Positions 54,501-64,000 of a stretch of 64,000 nucleotides of DNA are shown here, piece by piece (position 1 is the stretch's first letter; every line of letters begins with the position of its first letter). Source of the stretch: Micromussa lordhowensis (Eukaryota; Cnidaria; Anthozoa; Scleractinia; Lobophylliidae); assembly GCA_964020085.1 (NCBI GenBank), contig OZ026608.1, positions 5,497,890 to 5,561,889 on the forward strand, in the 5' to 3' direction. The notes under the pieces are model-generated. The model saw nothing but the letters and a program-made list of their open reading frames with translations, did not search any database and was not told the DNA's origin. A program made the position numbers and the translations under genes.

Positions 54501-55820
54501 CTGACAACTTAGCAAACAGACTAACACCCATGTTAGTCAGAAAGAGAGACTGACAGACAGACAGACAGACAGACAGAACAATTTGGACAAACAGCCTGAT
54601 TGGCAAACTAAGTTACAAACACTTTTTTGATGTCAGTTTTATAGAGAGCTTCTGTTTATTCATGTGATCTTGGTACAGTACATTGCATGTCTAAGGTATC
54701 AAACACAGTCAAACCACTCTAAGCGACCACTTTGTGAAAAGTGACCATCTCAAGTTTGACATACAAGTATGTTTAAAGGGGCTACGTCACGGTATTTTGA
54801 GTTATTTCTACCATCGACAAAATTACCTCTAAATTCAAGGAAACCCGAAAATAATACTTTACAAAGATGGAAAAACACTACAGAGATTATAATAAACCAT
54901 AAAGGAACAAGGATGGTTAAGGATGGAGAAGATTGACACGGATTACAAACAACAAAATTGAAAAATTTTGTCTAAATTTTTCAAACCATGTAGCCGTGAC
55001 GCAGCTCCTTTAAAAGTTCTCAGAATTGTCTTGTGCAGCCAAATTACTAAACTTTCACAAGCATTCCATTGGGTTTGCAAAATTCGTAAGAGGTTGCCTG
55101 TGGGTGGTTTGACTGTATTTCATTTTACTGTAATCATTGATGGGTACGTTTTTCAAAACAATTTCCTGGCCACGCTCGTTCATCCAAAACTGCTAAGTCA
55201 TTAAATCTCATTTTTCAAAAAAGACATGACTTATTTAGCTTGTGTTACTAAAAGAATGTGATGTCAGGCAAGATAAGAAGCACATATGTACAGAACTGAT
55301 TATCTTGGAGTTCAAAACCTCAGCTGAAGCATACTTCTTTAAGTTAAAATTTTTCAAGCAACTTCAAAAAGTTGGAAGAAAAACAATTCTTTGAAATGTA
55401 TATTTTTTGCCAGCAGATTGAGAATTGCATTGAAACTGTAGCGGAAACGGCAATTTAAAGACAAACTGATTGAAAATCAAAATTCAAAATATTGTTTTGA
55501 TCTGTTAAAATGTAAATATATATATGAGTGCAGAAATTCACATATTTCTGTTTTTTAGGATTTGTTTTCTTCTTGCCTTCTTTGTTTTTGGAAATAAAAT
55601 TGTAGCTTTGATAACAATTTGCTACCATCTCAAATGAAATTTCTTGATGTTTCCCAGTTTGGAAACCATTAAATTAAAATTATGCACTGAAATTTGGGCG
55701 TTTAATTGAAAGGCTGCTTTAGTTGCAGGCGTGCAACAGATTTCTCTCGGCACCTTTTCGCTTGCTCTTCATGGCAAGTATATTTTGTATCCAGTTTTGA
55801 ATTTAGTACCAGCAATGTAG
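45511..55820 (+). CDS. Unrecognised four-exon gene, 5' end open, or alternative 3' part of CCDC17
   Basis: Four exons with good splice sites and matching phases: 45511-45625, 52941-53012, 53430-53528, 55729-55820 (stop at 55818). The product is about 125 residues: LEPVILLHMGQKLTFFHF at the start, FARNQVSQSLCHQYVHCNRY in exon 2, VVTKWIKASSSFPKKSS in exon 3, and LGTFSLALHGKYILYPVLNL at the end. The composition is protein-like and Cys/His-rich. The first exon enters through an acceptor in phase 0, so a 5' exon should exist. CCDC17 exon 41 ends in phase 0 and would fit, but a separate gene is equally possible; a Met in the first exon (45535) could also start translation. The last exon contains GCAAGT, so it might continue through a rare GC donor. 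The first intron (7.3 kb) is filled by nested transposons. Confidence 0.45.
45973..47321. mobile_element. Long-TIR element with 10-bp target duplication (Mutator-like, non-autonomous)
   Basis: Terminal inverted repeats of about 150-170 bp start CGGTCAGTATAAAACACGG and are built from repeated GGACTACGGACTGGGTATAA-type modules. CTCTATACAC is present on both sides (45963-45972 and 47322-47331) as a target-site duplication. Long TIRs with a 9-11 bp duplication are typical of Mutator-like elements. The interior has a further hairpin (46128-46252, GATCGGATCGAAATCCACTA) and short direct repeats (AATGACCGTCAA) but no transposase frame. Confidence 0.75.
47332..49062. mobile_element. Foldback element with 430-450 bp inverted arms
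   Basis: Left arm about 47330-47762, right arm about 48614-49062, spacer about 850 bp. Each arm starts at ACACCGATTGCAAATATGGC and reads inward into the same short frame. On the right arm that frame is open for 61 codons (49045-48860, minus strand, beginning MATISPKRGFSVVTVAKG) and is followed by a donor-like GTAAAG. On the left arm it is shifted. The product is not recognised. The arms include CGTACGGCACCCGTACGGCG, a palindromic stretch. Confidence 0.75.
49189..50264. other. Intron sequence without recognisable feature
   Basis: AT-rich. Short frames here overlap nothing known. No repeat was identified. Confidence 0.35.
50265..50529. mobile_element. P2-type MITE, 5' truncated
   Basis: AATATGGGGTCACTGGCTTA and GGAAACTGTTACCAACCACC followed by TTAA match the right half of the P2 family. 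Its terminal TTAA is shared with the next element. Confidence 0.6.
50526..50942. mobile_element. TTAA-flanked MITE, family P1, copy 2
   Basis: TTAAGGCGGGGGTAAACATG at the left and GGTTTACCCCCACCTTAA at the right; 417 bp. It abuts the P2-type copy and shares one TTAA with it, so one inserted at the end of the other. Confidence 0.85.
51605..52332. repeat. Foldback element with GGAGCGCTTTCC ends
   Basis: GGAGCGCTTTCCTTTTGACT and GGAAAAACCGG on the left, inverse GAAAACCGATTTTTCC and GGAAAGCGCTCC on the right; arms about 60-75 bp, total 728 bp. The minus-strand frames inside look like chance. Confidence 0.65.
52375..52916. mobile_element. TTAA-flanked MITE, family P2, copy 2, with internal duplication
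   Basis: TTAAGGTGGCTCTGAACCCC at the left, TTTTGAGCCACC plus TTAA at the right; 542 bp. About 190 bp of the body occurs twice (52512-52710 and 52712-52916), each ending GGAAACTGTTTTGAGC. Just left of it GAGCCACCTTAAATTTTC (52351-52368) is the end of another P2-like copy in inverse, only 12 bp away. The right end is 24 bp before the exon at 52941. Confidence 0.8.
53740..54580 (+). repeat. Long degenerate GACT tetranucleotide array
   Basis: Over 800 bp of (GACT)n/(GATT)n with interruptions, ending in (GACA)n near 54550-54575. The Ser/Gln/Val-rich frames on the minus strand are artefacts. Confidence 0.9.
54772..55014. mobile_element. Full-length 243-bp TIR element, family T1
   Basis: TTTAAAGGGGCTACGTCACG at the left, CGTGACGCAGCTCCTTTAAA at the right. 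The body (ACACTACAGAGATTATAATA, GACACGGATTACAAAC) is the source of fragments at 19855, 26555, 27290, 36370 and 37975. Confidence 0.8.
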
Positions 55821-56299
55821 TTGAAAACAAGCCCCACAAATTATGAAATTTTACTCAATTGAAAGGTTTTGAAAAACGTACTCTGAGCCAGTCCCAAGAG
55901 TAATGGCCATATTATTTCTCCTTATAGTATCAGTACATTTCCAAGCAGACAGCATGTCGGAATTTAAGAATTTATCAGCTCGAGATATTGCACCAAATTC
56001 CCAAAACTAGAATCAGAACAAGGCAATGAGGAAGGAGAAGTAACATGTGTCCAACTTGGGACTGATATGGTTATGTTTACAGTAATCATGAGGTCTCGAT
56101 TAAACTAAGCGGTACGATTACAGACTGGATTTAGTTAACGGTTTGTTTCTGTTACAATGTATGTCAAAGATACGCTCAAAATTTAATTTTACGATAACTG
56201 CAGAAATTCTTGCGCGCTCATTGGCTTATTTTTATCGTCAATATGCAGACAGACACATGAATTTGAAATTTGTGCGACGCGTTAGCGGGCAATTCGACC

Positions 56300-56508
56300 A
56301 TTTGTTATCATAAAAAACAAATTGATGTCAGTTTTTAATGAGTCTGTCCTGTTATTGACAATGAATTTCGTCATCACATTGTCAAAGTAGTCTGCGGATC
56401 CACTCGGCTATCGCCTCGTGGATCCACAGCTACTTTGACAATGTGATGACGAAATTTATGATCAATAACAGGACAAACGCATGAAAACTGACGTCAATTT
56501 GTTAATTG
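56300..56508. repeat. Foldback repeat with about 95-bp arms
   Basis: AAATTGATGTCAGTTTTTAA and CCTGTTATTGACAATGAATT, CACATTGTCAAAGTAG, mirrored on the right with few differences; the centre is GGATCCACTCGGCTATCG. It is preceded by CGCGCTCATTGGCTTATTT-type DNA. It lies downstream of the unrecognised gene. Confidence 0.8.
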
Positions 56509-56535
56509 CAAAACAACCCTGCATTAAGGATCGTC

Positions 56536-56595
56536 ATGCAACTGAACTTGACATCTTGTCACACTTGTCCCTTTGCGTGACAACCCCAAGGTTGT
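56536..56595. repeat. Degraded GCGTGACG-type hairpin
   Basis: CGTCATGCAACTGAAC, then TTTGCGTGACAACCCC, weakly inverted. Confidence 0.4.
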
Positions 56596-57004
56596 TTTGT
56601 AACGAAATATATTTCAAGCATTTTGAAATGCTGAAAAATGTATCTGTGGCGTACATTGACATGAGAAACAAGCTGTTTACTAAAACTAAGTGTTAATTGT
56701 ACTGCAAAGTTTTGTGGAGACTTCTCCAGAACTTGGCTTATTTTAGAGAGTTCACTCAAATGGTTGGATTGCAAAGTAAAACAACACTGGAGGAAAGATA
56801 ACAATATTTTATTGAAATACAAATTGTCTCTGTTCACTACTTTTAATTAAAAAAAAATAAAAAAATCTAGCCAATCTTGTCCCTGCTCTTTGGGTTGCTT
56901 CTACTCTGCTTCTTTGAGTCAGTGTTGTTTCTTTAGTCCTCATTGAATATTCCAACTTTAAAATCCTGGTCTGTTTTATCTGATCCCTTCATCCAAGCCA
57001 GCGA

Positions 57005-59435
57005 CAGTTGAACACTTGGGGTAGTTGACCATTTGCTCTCAAGTGGGGTGGACAGTGTAAAGGAAAGTGAGAGTTTGCTCCCCATGCCTCCGGGGTCTCA
57101 GTCTAAATTTGTCACAATGCCACACCAGTAATTTTGGAAAAAAATTCAAATACCAAATTCGTAAATTGATTCAAGATGCTAATCTGCAATTCAATGTATC
57201 AAAAAAAAAAATGATTTACTGATAAGCTTGCCCTCCCGGAAAATTTTGGACAAAATCCCATTTAAGTTGGAAATCTCCACAACCTCGACAAGAAAAACCG
57301 AAGCGCTAGAGTATGGCGCTCAATTTCAGTGCATCACCATTGAAATCAAAGAAAGAGTTGAAACACAGAATCCGCCAGTCTGACCTCCAACCAAACCTCC
57401 AACTGACCGTCATTCCACAAACTTCACCAAAGAGCTCAAGTCGCTAAAAGTCTCTCATCTGTGAAGCTACCCATGACAGGCCTCTCTCTTTAATTTGGAT
57501 GAAAGAAATTGGCCGATTTATATAGCAAGAAAGGTTAAGTTTTGTTTTAAAATAAAAAATATTGCAGAAGATTTTAGTTATGCTTATTCAGCTTGTTTGT
57601 TTGTTGTCCTATTTCATATCACGTGACGTTACTCTGGAGAGTTGTTTATTCAAATTCAAATCAAATTCCTGTGCGAATGAATGAATAATTAGAAAGACAA
57701 TTCTCCAGAGAACATCTGTGATCTGAAACGAGCAATTAACATACGAAGCTGAACTGGTCTTGTTATTTTAAAACTAAAACAAGCTAGAGGTTTAGGCCGA
57801 GTCGCTATTAACAGTGCTGAAAATTTGCGAGTCAGTATGTGCTAAATTAATTATGTTGTGTTTAGATTAAATATTTATCCACGCGAAGATTTAAAACTAG
57901 AAAATTGATGACTAATATAAAAGTTCCCAGTTATTTGGTCGCGATTATTCCTTTTTCTTAATTTGGCCGAGTTTTGACTTGAAATGGTTTTAAAATCCAA
58001 CTTGACTCGTTAATCTCCATTGTAGAAGTTTAAAATATTTTTGTTTGTTAATCAAAAACTCCACTTGCAAGAGATTGTAGCATCCTTCGCATTCGTGACT
58101 TCCTGCTCACGCAATCTGCATCCTCACTACGTGGAGGAGCATTGCGTGCCAATCCAAGGAACTCTGAATTTTGGTGGATTTACGTGGAAAAAGAGAAACC
58201 CCATGAAAACATTGAGCCTTAACCTAAAAAAGTATCACCCCCTCAAAATGTTTATGATTATGAATTTTATAGTTATTACAAAAAATAAATTTCAGAATAA
58301 AGAAATGCTGTATTGACAAATGATTTAATTTATATTTATGTAAATTGCACTTATAAATTGGGGGTAAAAGTTTCGAATTCCGGTTTGATTAGTTTGGAGG
58401 ATGGTTAGAAACTGAATTAAGTAAAGTGCTTAAAATAATAATACAAGATGTTTCAGAATTACCCTTAATCAACAGACGTATTAACTGTTAAATGGAATGC
58501 TGCTGATCTACTTACCATTTAACCAGCCTACATGTACCAGAGAAGCATTACTCCTCAAATACCTATTATATATTTAGCGTCTAAGAAATAGTTAATTGAC
58601 AATTAAGAAAGACCATTAAACACTCCAGAAACCTCAGGAAGACTGGGCACAAGCTGTCAGCACAAGGATTCCTGGAATTGTTTTGGTAACTAGCATGAGC
58701 TACAATTGGTTCCAAGGCGACCAATGACCCAATCACAGCTCATGTTGGTTACCAAGGCAATTCCAGAGACCCAGGTGCCAAAAGCTGGTGCTAAGCCTCC
58801 CTAAAGTTTGTGAAGTGTCAAACTAATGAAAGTAATCTTTGAAAAATTATCAAATTATGTTACAAGTTCAATGAAAATGAAAACAGAGAATGAAAATATT
58901 TTAGTTGTTTGAAATTGCTTAAAGGGGAAAATGAAAACTCACGAAAATGCTCAGTAATATTTATTTTTCAAAAAGATGTTTTTTGTTTATAATCAGGCCT
59001 ATATGATTTTTTTTTAGTATTTTAAAGTTTAAGTTTATTTAATGAAAACCTACAAGAGAGAGAAACCTGACCCAGTAGAAACTCAATCAGAGAGACCCCC
59101 AGTGACTTTGCTCAATTTGATGTCATTTGTGAAAATCCAATCAGGTCAGATCGATGAAATTCAGTGATCTCCTCTGTCTATGCTTTCTCTAGAGATGCAC
59201 CTTCCTTGAGCCCCACAATTCAGCACTCCTGTTTTACATCCTTGGCTGTGGAACATTTCCTGATACACTGATTGCAAACACGCATCTTGCTGGGCCGAAA
59301 TTAATGGTGTGGTATTGTGACAAATTAACTGAAACCCTAAAGACATGAAAAGCAAACTCTCACCTTCCTTCACACTGTCCACCCCACTTGAGAGCAAACG
59401 GCCAACTCTGCCAAGTGCCCAACTGTCCCCAGCTT
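57005..59435. repeat. Pair of inverted repeat arms (57005-57145 and 59270-59435)
   Basis: GCTCTCAAGTGGGGTGGACA, then GGAAAGTGAGAGTTTGCT occur near 57036 and inverted near 59395. The 2.1 kb between them holds a hairpin at 58640-58790 (GGAATTGTTTTGGTAACTAG against GTTACCAAGGCAATTCC), a GCGTGACG-type hairpin at 58100-58152, and AT-rich DNA. It may be one old element or two copies in opposite direction. Confidence 0.5.
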
Positions 59436-61387
59436 GAATTACAGGACCAGATAAAGTTTCCCAGGATTTCTCAGTTGGAATATCTCAGAGGACATCAGAA
59501 ACACACACCTTCTCAGAGGCAGAGCTTCCACAACCCAGCAGGGACGTGATTGGCTAGATTTAAATATGACCAATCTTTGGTCTTGATGTGTGTGCCACCT
59601 TCTCTCCTGGAATTTTAAAAATAAGAGCCTAACAGCTTAATTAGTAGATACATACAAGCTCATTAGCATTATACCTAAAGTACTACAGAAACAGAAAAAA
59701 TGGCTGTTTCTTGGTGATACATGTCAAGGGAAAAAGCAACAGGATTGAAACCTTAAAGCTAGTCTGTGAGTGTATGTGTTTAAGGTACAAAGCAAACAAA
59801 TGCCTTCAGCTTAGAACAGAAAACCTTAAAAAAAAATTCCTATAATTTGTAGACGAAATGAAGCAAAGAAAAAGTTTAAAGGACTCAAAATACAATGACT
59901 TGCAACACCAAGAAAGAACCAAGCAACTTGGGCAAATAAAAAAAAAATTGATGTTCATCAACAGTCTGCATTATGAAAGTAATCAATGCTGTGATCATTT
60001 TTATGAGGCTCAACAAAAAGGCTTGTTTATACTTACGTGAAACCATCAAGATGCTGTTTGTAGATTAAAATAAAATGAAAAGAAAAACAAGAGCAAATAG
60101 CAATAAATTAAAAAATGCAGACTGTTGATCTTACTTTGTCTAACCTTAATATTAAATACTAATCCATTAGCCAGGAATACTTGAATAAAAAATTGAGAAA
60201 CTGAAACTTAAATGAAAAATTTATAAGACTTTGGAAAACAACAACTAAAACAATTCTAAAAAAGAAATCCTTAGTGACTAAAAATAGTTATAAATTCTTC
60301 AGCGAGATTGCCACTCAAACTTTTCTGCAATCTAGTAGTGTCATATTTTGGGTTTAAGGCATGTAACATTTGCAAATTAATGAACATTTTGGCCATTATT
60401 TTGGTCTTGAACAAAAGTAATAAAATCAGTCAAGAAAGTAAATATGATGGAGTGGTAACAATAAGACTATCATCGCATATAGCTAGTAGTTGCAAATTTT
60501 GTTGTGCTTGAGAATAAGCACTAATTTCATGCTTGTATAATTTAATTTTGGGCTAACGAGCTTGCAGATCTACTTATTTAAAAAACTTAAGTAAACTAAT
60601 ATACATACATTGTAAACAAAGGAAGCATTATTAATAACTATCTTGTATAGTGTTTAAAACAAAAACAAACATGGAATGCAAAAAGACATCTGTTTTCCCA
60701 GGTCAAATTTTGGAGATGAAATAATTCTCATCCAAACTGATATAAATTGAAAAACGACATATTTGTCTGACTATCTTAAGATTATTATATTATTTGATAA
60801 TAATAAATGCTTCCTTTGTTTATGAATTAAACAACCACCATCAAGTTGCCAAGGACTTACAATAGAAAAAAGTATTTGAAAAAGGAAATTATTTTGAATC
60901 ACTGCCTGCCCAGTCAAAATCAACAAGCAAAAACAAACATTATTTTAAGATGTATGAAAGCTACAGTAGGTAATAATTTTGCATGGCAGCATAATGCTGA
61001 TTAATGTTAGAATTTATAAGTTAAATATTAATTGTAAAGAAATACACTTAAATGACAAGTAATCATATAGCAAGTTTCCCTTTGAGCAGTAAAGAATGTG
61101 TTTGCAAATTCTAAGAGTTTTCCTAATATTAATTATAGTAATTTATCTTAGTCTGTGATGAAACAAACCCCATGGCAAAAGCAGAATTATTAGTGGAAAA
61201 CTAATTTCTCCTCACAGAGTGCACCAGATACATCATGAGAATTGACCAAATGATCAGGTATTACAAGAAAGTTTTGTCTTCAAATGTTTTTGAAAATGAT
61301 CAATCAGTACCTACATTGTATTGGAATGTATTGGAAAGATATGGAGACAAGATAAGAGAATTTCTATGCTGATATTATGGTTTAAAT
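59436..61387. other. AT-rich region without recognisable gene
   Basis: Low GC, short frames only. It could be untranslated or intergenic. Nothing specific was seen. Confidence 0.4.
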
Positions 61388-61880
61388 ATATAGCTCTTAC
61401 TAACCAAGTTTGAGGGCCGTACTGTAAGTTATGGACCGAGTTTTTCCCCATCGATTTATGGCCCAAGCGCAAAGCGTGCGGGTCATAAATCGAAGGGGAA
61501 AAATGAGGATCCATAACTTACAGTACGGACAGAGAAAACAAGGTTAGTAAGATATACATTATGTCTCTGCTGTGTCTGACGGATTCGGGAACGATTTCTG
61601 TTCATGCGGAACGGTCTCAAATTTTTGACGCACCTCTAAAGCAAAACGAGTCAATTTAAAAAATTGTTAATTGACTCTTAAGTCGTTAGCAGGTTTTAAT
61701 AGACAATTTCAGAAGTAAAAGAAAGTTTTAAACTTTTACTCGCTCAAAAAGTTAAGAACACTTGGCGATAAATGAAAGAACTTTTTGGCAACAAAAGCAG
61801 CTTCAAATTTTAGCGGGCCATACAGTAGAATATGGCCCGCTAAATTGACCAATCAGAGCGTGCACACTAACTGAGAGATA
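61388..61880. repeat. Foldback repeat around 61420-61531 and companion GGCCATACAGTAG block
   Basis: CCGTACTGTAAGTTATGGAC, CGATTTATGGCCC, mirrored by GGGTCATAAATCG and CCATAACTTACAGTACGG. Outer ends TTACTAACCAAG / CAAGGTTAGTAAG. A second small palindrome (GGGCCATACAGTAGAATATG) and CAATCAGAGCGTGCACACT follow. Confidence 0.7.
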
Positions 61881-62879
61881 TAATAAAATAATGCACTATA
61901 CTGGTTTGTTTCTTTATGATTAATTTTTTTAAGTGTTGAAGAGTTCTGGTCAACATTTTTTGAAAATTAATTCTTAAGACTTTGTCTAGGAGACATGGTA
62001 CTTCACACATCTAAGTAAAGGGCAAATAAAAAAATCACTGCTCAAGGGATTCTTACACTGTATGATGGAACCTTCAAACCTTTGAACTCAAATGGAATAA
62101 CAAGTGCAAGAGTAAACTTTACTGCTCACTGTCAGGTGAAGACTATGAAGACTACCAGTAAGCAGTCAAAACATTGCAATCTACATTGTACATCCTAAGG
62201 GACTTCATCATGAAAAAAAAAAACAACAAAACTTGAATAATTTATTTCGAATCAAATTTACAACGCACACTGCAGTGAAAACTAGATACAGTAACAGAGA
62301 CCTTTGACTCCAATCAATGACCTAGTTAATCACATGCAGTGCACAGCTTGGGCAGTTTGTTTAAAAAATGCACTTGTTTAAACAATGGTGGCACACACAC
62401 ACCTACATGTACATGTAATTATAATATCTTATGTGACTCAATGCTAATCCTTGCATTGATATGCAGCTTGTGCAGTTTCTGGAGTGTGTAGGGAAGTTTT
62501 TGTGATCATGGTACGGGGCAGTAGCTATTAGTAAAAACTGTAGCCTGAGGTGTCAATGAATTCTACAATGAAGTGCTGGAGTCAGGTGTAGTTTTTAGGT
62601 TTCTTGAAGTTCTGATAATTATGCAGTTGTCACATGTAAGTAGTTGTCAGTGTCAGATGTTGTGTAGTTTCAATCCATCTATAAAGTTTGTCAAGTTTGT
62701 ATTGGTTCTGTTTGGAGTTAATAAAAGTTTGTTGGTTTGTTGAGTTATTTTTTTGTAAAAAAATATCTCTTAGTCGGCGCGTCGAGTATGTTGTGGACGG
62801 GTCAATGGATCAGTGAGTCAGTGAGAGATGTATGTATGTCACACCAACCAGATCGGATCTACTATAAACAGCCAATCAA
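61881..62879. other. Region without recognisable gene
   Basis: AT-rich, no ORF of note. An AATAAA-like signal lies near 62718. Could be the end of a transcript, but no coding exon was found. Confidence 0.35.
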
Positions 62880-63880
62880 ATTTATTGTTAGTTACAAAGG
62901 TAACTTGATATTTTTGTTTTTCACAAGGAATAAATTCAATTAGACGTCACGCATCGTTGCTTCTAGTTCTTACGAAAGGTTTTAGAGGAGACGAGACTAT
63001 TTTGATTTGAAAGAGTTCGAATGTTTACAATAGGTACAGGTAACGGTTGCTGTGTTCTTGTTGGGTGCAAATATAACGAGATATTTTTATTTTTTCGTTA
63101 CAAAGGGTAATTTGACACTTGTTTTTCACAAGGGAGTAAATTCAATTAGAGCTGGCAAATCATCACCACTTGTTCCCACGAGATGCTTGCTATTTTTAGT
63201 TACAAATGGTAACTTGATATTTTTGTTTTTCACAAGCAGTAAATTCAATTAGACGTCACGCATCGTTGCTTCTAGTTCTTACGAAAGGTTTTAGAGGAGA
63301 CGAGACTATTTTGATTTGAAACAGTTCGAACGTTTACAATAGGTACAGGTAACGGTTGCTGTGTTCTTGCTGCGTGCAAATATAACGAGATATTTTTATT
63401 TTTTCGTTACAAAGGGTAATTTGACACTTTTGTTTTTCACAAGGGAGTAAATTCAATTAGAGCTGGCAAATCATCACCACTTGTTCCCACGAGATGCTTG
63501 CTATTTTTAGTTACAAATGGTAACTTGATATTTTTGTTTTTCACAAGCAGTAAGTTCAATTAGACGTCACGCATCGTTGCTTCTAGTTCTTACGAAATGT
63601 TTTAGAGGAGACGAGACTATTTTGATTTGAAAGAGTTCGAACGTTTACAATAGGTACAGGTAACGATTGTTTTGTTGTTGTTGCATGGAAATATAACGAG
63701 ATATTTTATTTTTTAGTTACAAAGGGTAATTTGACACTTGTTTTTCACAAGGGAGTAAATTCAATTAGAGCTGGCAAATCATCACCACTTGTTCCCACGA
63801 GATGCCTGCTATTTTTAGTTACAAATGGTAATTTGACACTTTTGTTTTTCATATGGGAATGAATTAAATTAGACTGTCAA
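62880..63880 (+). repeat. Tandem array of about 310-bp units
   Basis: GACGTCACGCATCGTTGCTT starts at 62943, 63252 and 63563, so units are 309 and 311 bp. Each unit is itself a near-duplication: TTACAAAGGGTAATTTGACA / TTACAAATGGTAACTTGATA, each followed by TTTTTCACAAG and TAAATTCAATTAGA. The last unit is incomplete. The array stops about 120 bp before the window edge. Confidence 0.9.
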
Positions 63881-64000
63881 CGTGTCAGAGGTGTTTTTTT
63901 CTCTTTCTTTTTTCGGTATTAAAACATCATCTGTCAATACTCCATGTTTTATTATGGAAGCACAAAATACACATATATGGCTTGCTCCTCTACAAAGAAA
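63881..64000. other. Right edge
   Basis: AT-rich, no feature seen. Confidence 0.3.

Noticed and set aside
55541..55610. Alternative last exon for the unrecognised gene (acceptor near 55559, short hydrophobic tail to a stop)
   Set aside because: Phase fits, but the encoded tail is only about 15 residues of AT-rich hydrophobic sequence; the exon at 55729 looks more protein-like.
58041..58316. 91-residue frame
   Set aside because: It covers a GCGTGACG-type hairpin and AT-rich DNA, with no protein-like pattern.
1..64000. CRISPR arrays, bacterial operons or a prophage
   Set aside because: Introns, poly-pyrimidine acceptors and animal gene families show this is eukaryotic nuclear DNA; the tandem repeats have no spacer structure.

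Overview
The window is nuclear DNA of an animal, most likely a reef coral or a close hexacorallian relative. The basis is genes with many short exons and GT-AG introns, two ciliary genes of animal type, and a dense load of small palindromic transposons, tRNA-derived SINEs, CR1-like LINE tails and a Crypton-type recombinase fragment. Several of these repeats look familiar from coral genomes, but that is recollection and not a search result. The species cannot be named from this sequence.

Layout. A single-exon secreted protein with a tocopherol-cyclase-like domain lies on the minus strand (124-1272). Head to head with it, 486 bp away, starts a very large plus-strand gene, the ortholog of CCDC17, which I could follow through 42 phase-consistent exons from 1759 to 41824 (about 1494 residues). 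Its first half matches vertebrate CCDC17: an N-terminal C2HC zinc finger, coiled coils and the CCDC17 beta domain. Its second half is an extension of about 830 residues with C2-like domains that the human protein, as I recall it, lacks. Intron 23 (18579-26149) hosts a complete two-exon gene on the opposite strand for a radial spoke head protein, RSPH1 (MORN repeats). Intron 32 (30650-36025) hosts a Crypton fragment and two small ORFs of unknown standing. Downstream, four phase-compatible exons (45511-55820) form a gene, or an alternative 3' part of the CCDC17 transcript, that I do not recognise. From 55821 to the right edge I find no convincing gene, only repeats, ending in a tandem array of about 310-bp units.

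Repeats fill most introns. They include a Ty3/gypsy integrase fragment in intron 1, two CR1/Jockey-like LINE tails, three tRNA-derived SINE families, two TTAA-flanked MITE families, many foldback hairpins (several centred on a GCGTGACG-type motif), two minisatellites, a hexanucleotide array, and a nested cluster at 45.8-49.2 kb in which insertions interrupt one another in a readable order. One in-frame CCDC17 exon (exon 21) overlaps a transposon-like repeat.

The two confident genes that overlap (CCDC17 and RSPH1) are both tied to cilia: RSPH1 by its established role in the axonemal radial spoke, CCDC17 by its expression in ciliated cells. The gene-in-gene layout therefore places two ciliary genes in one locus. 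All exon models here were made by reading splice sites and frames by eye and would need transcript data for proof.
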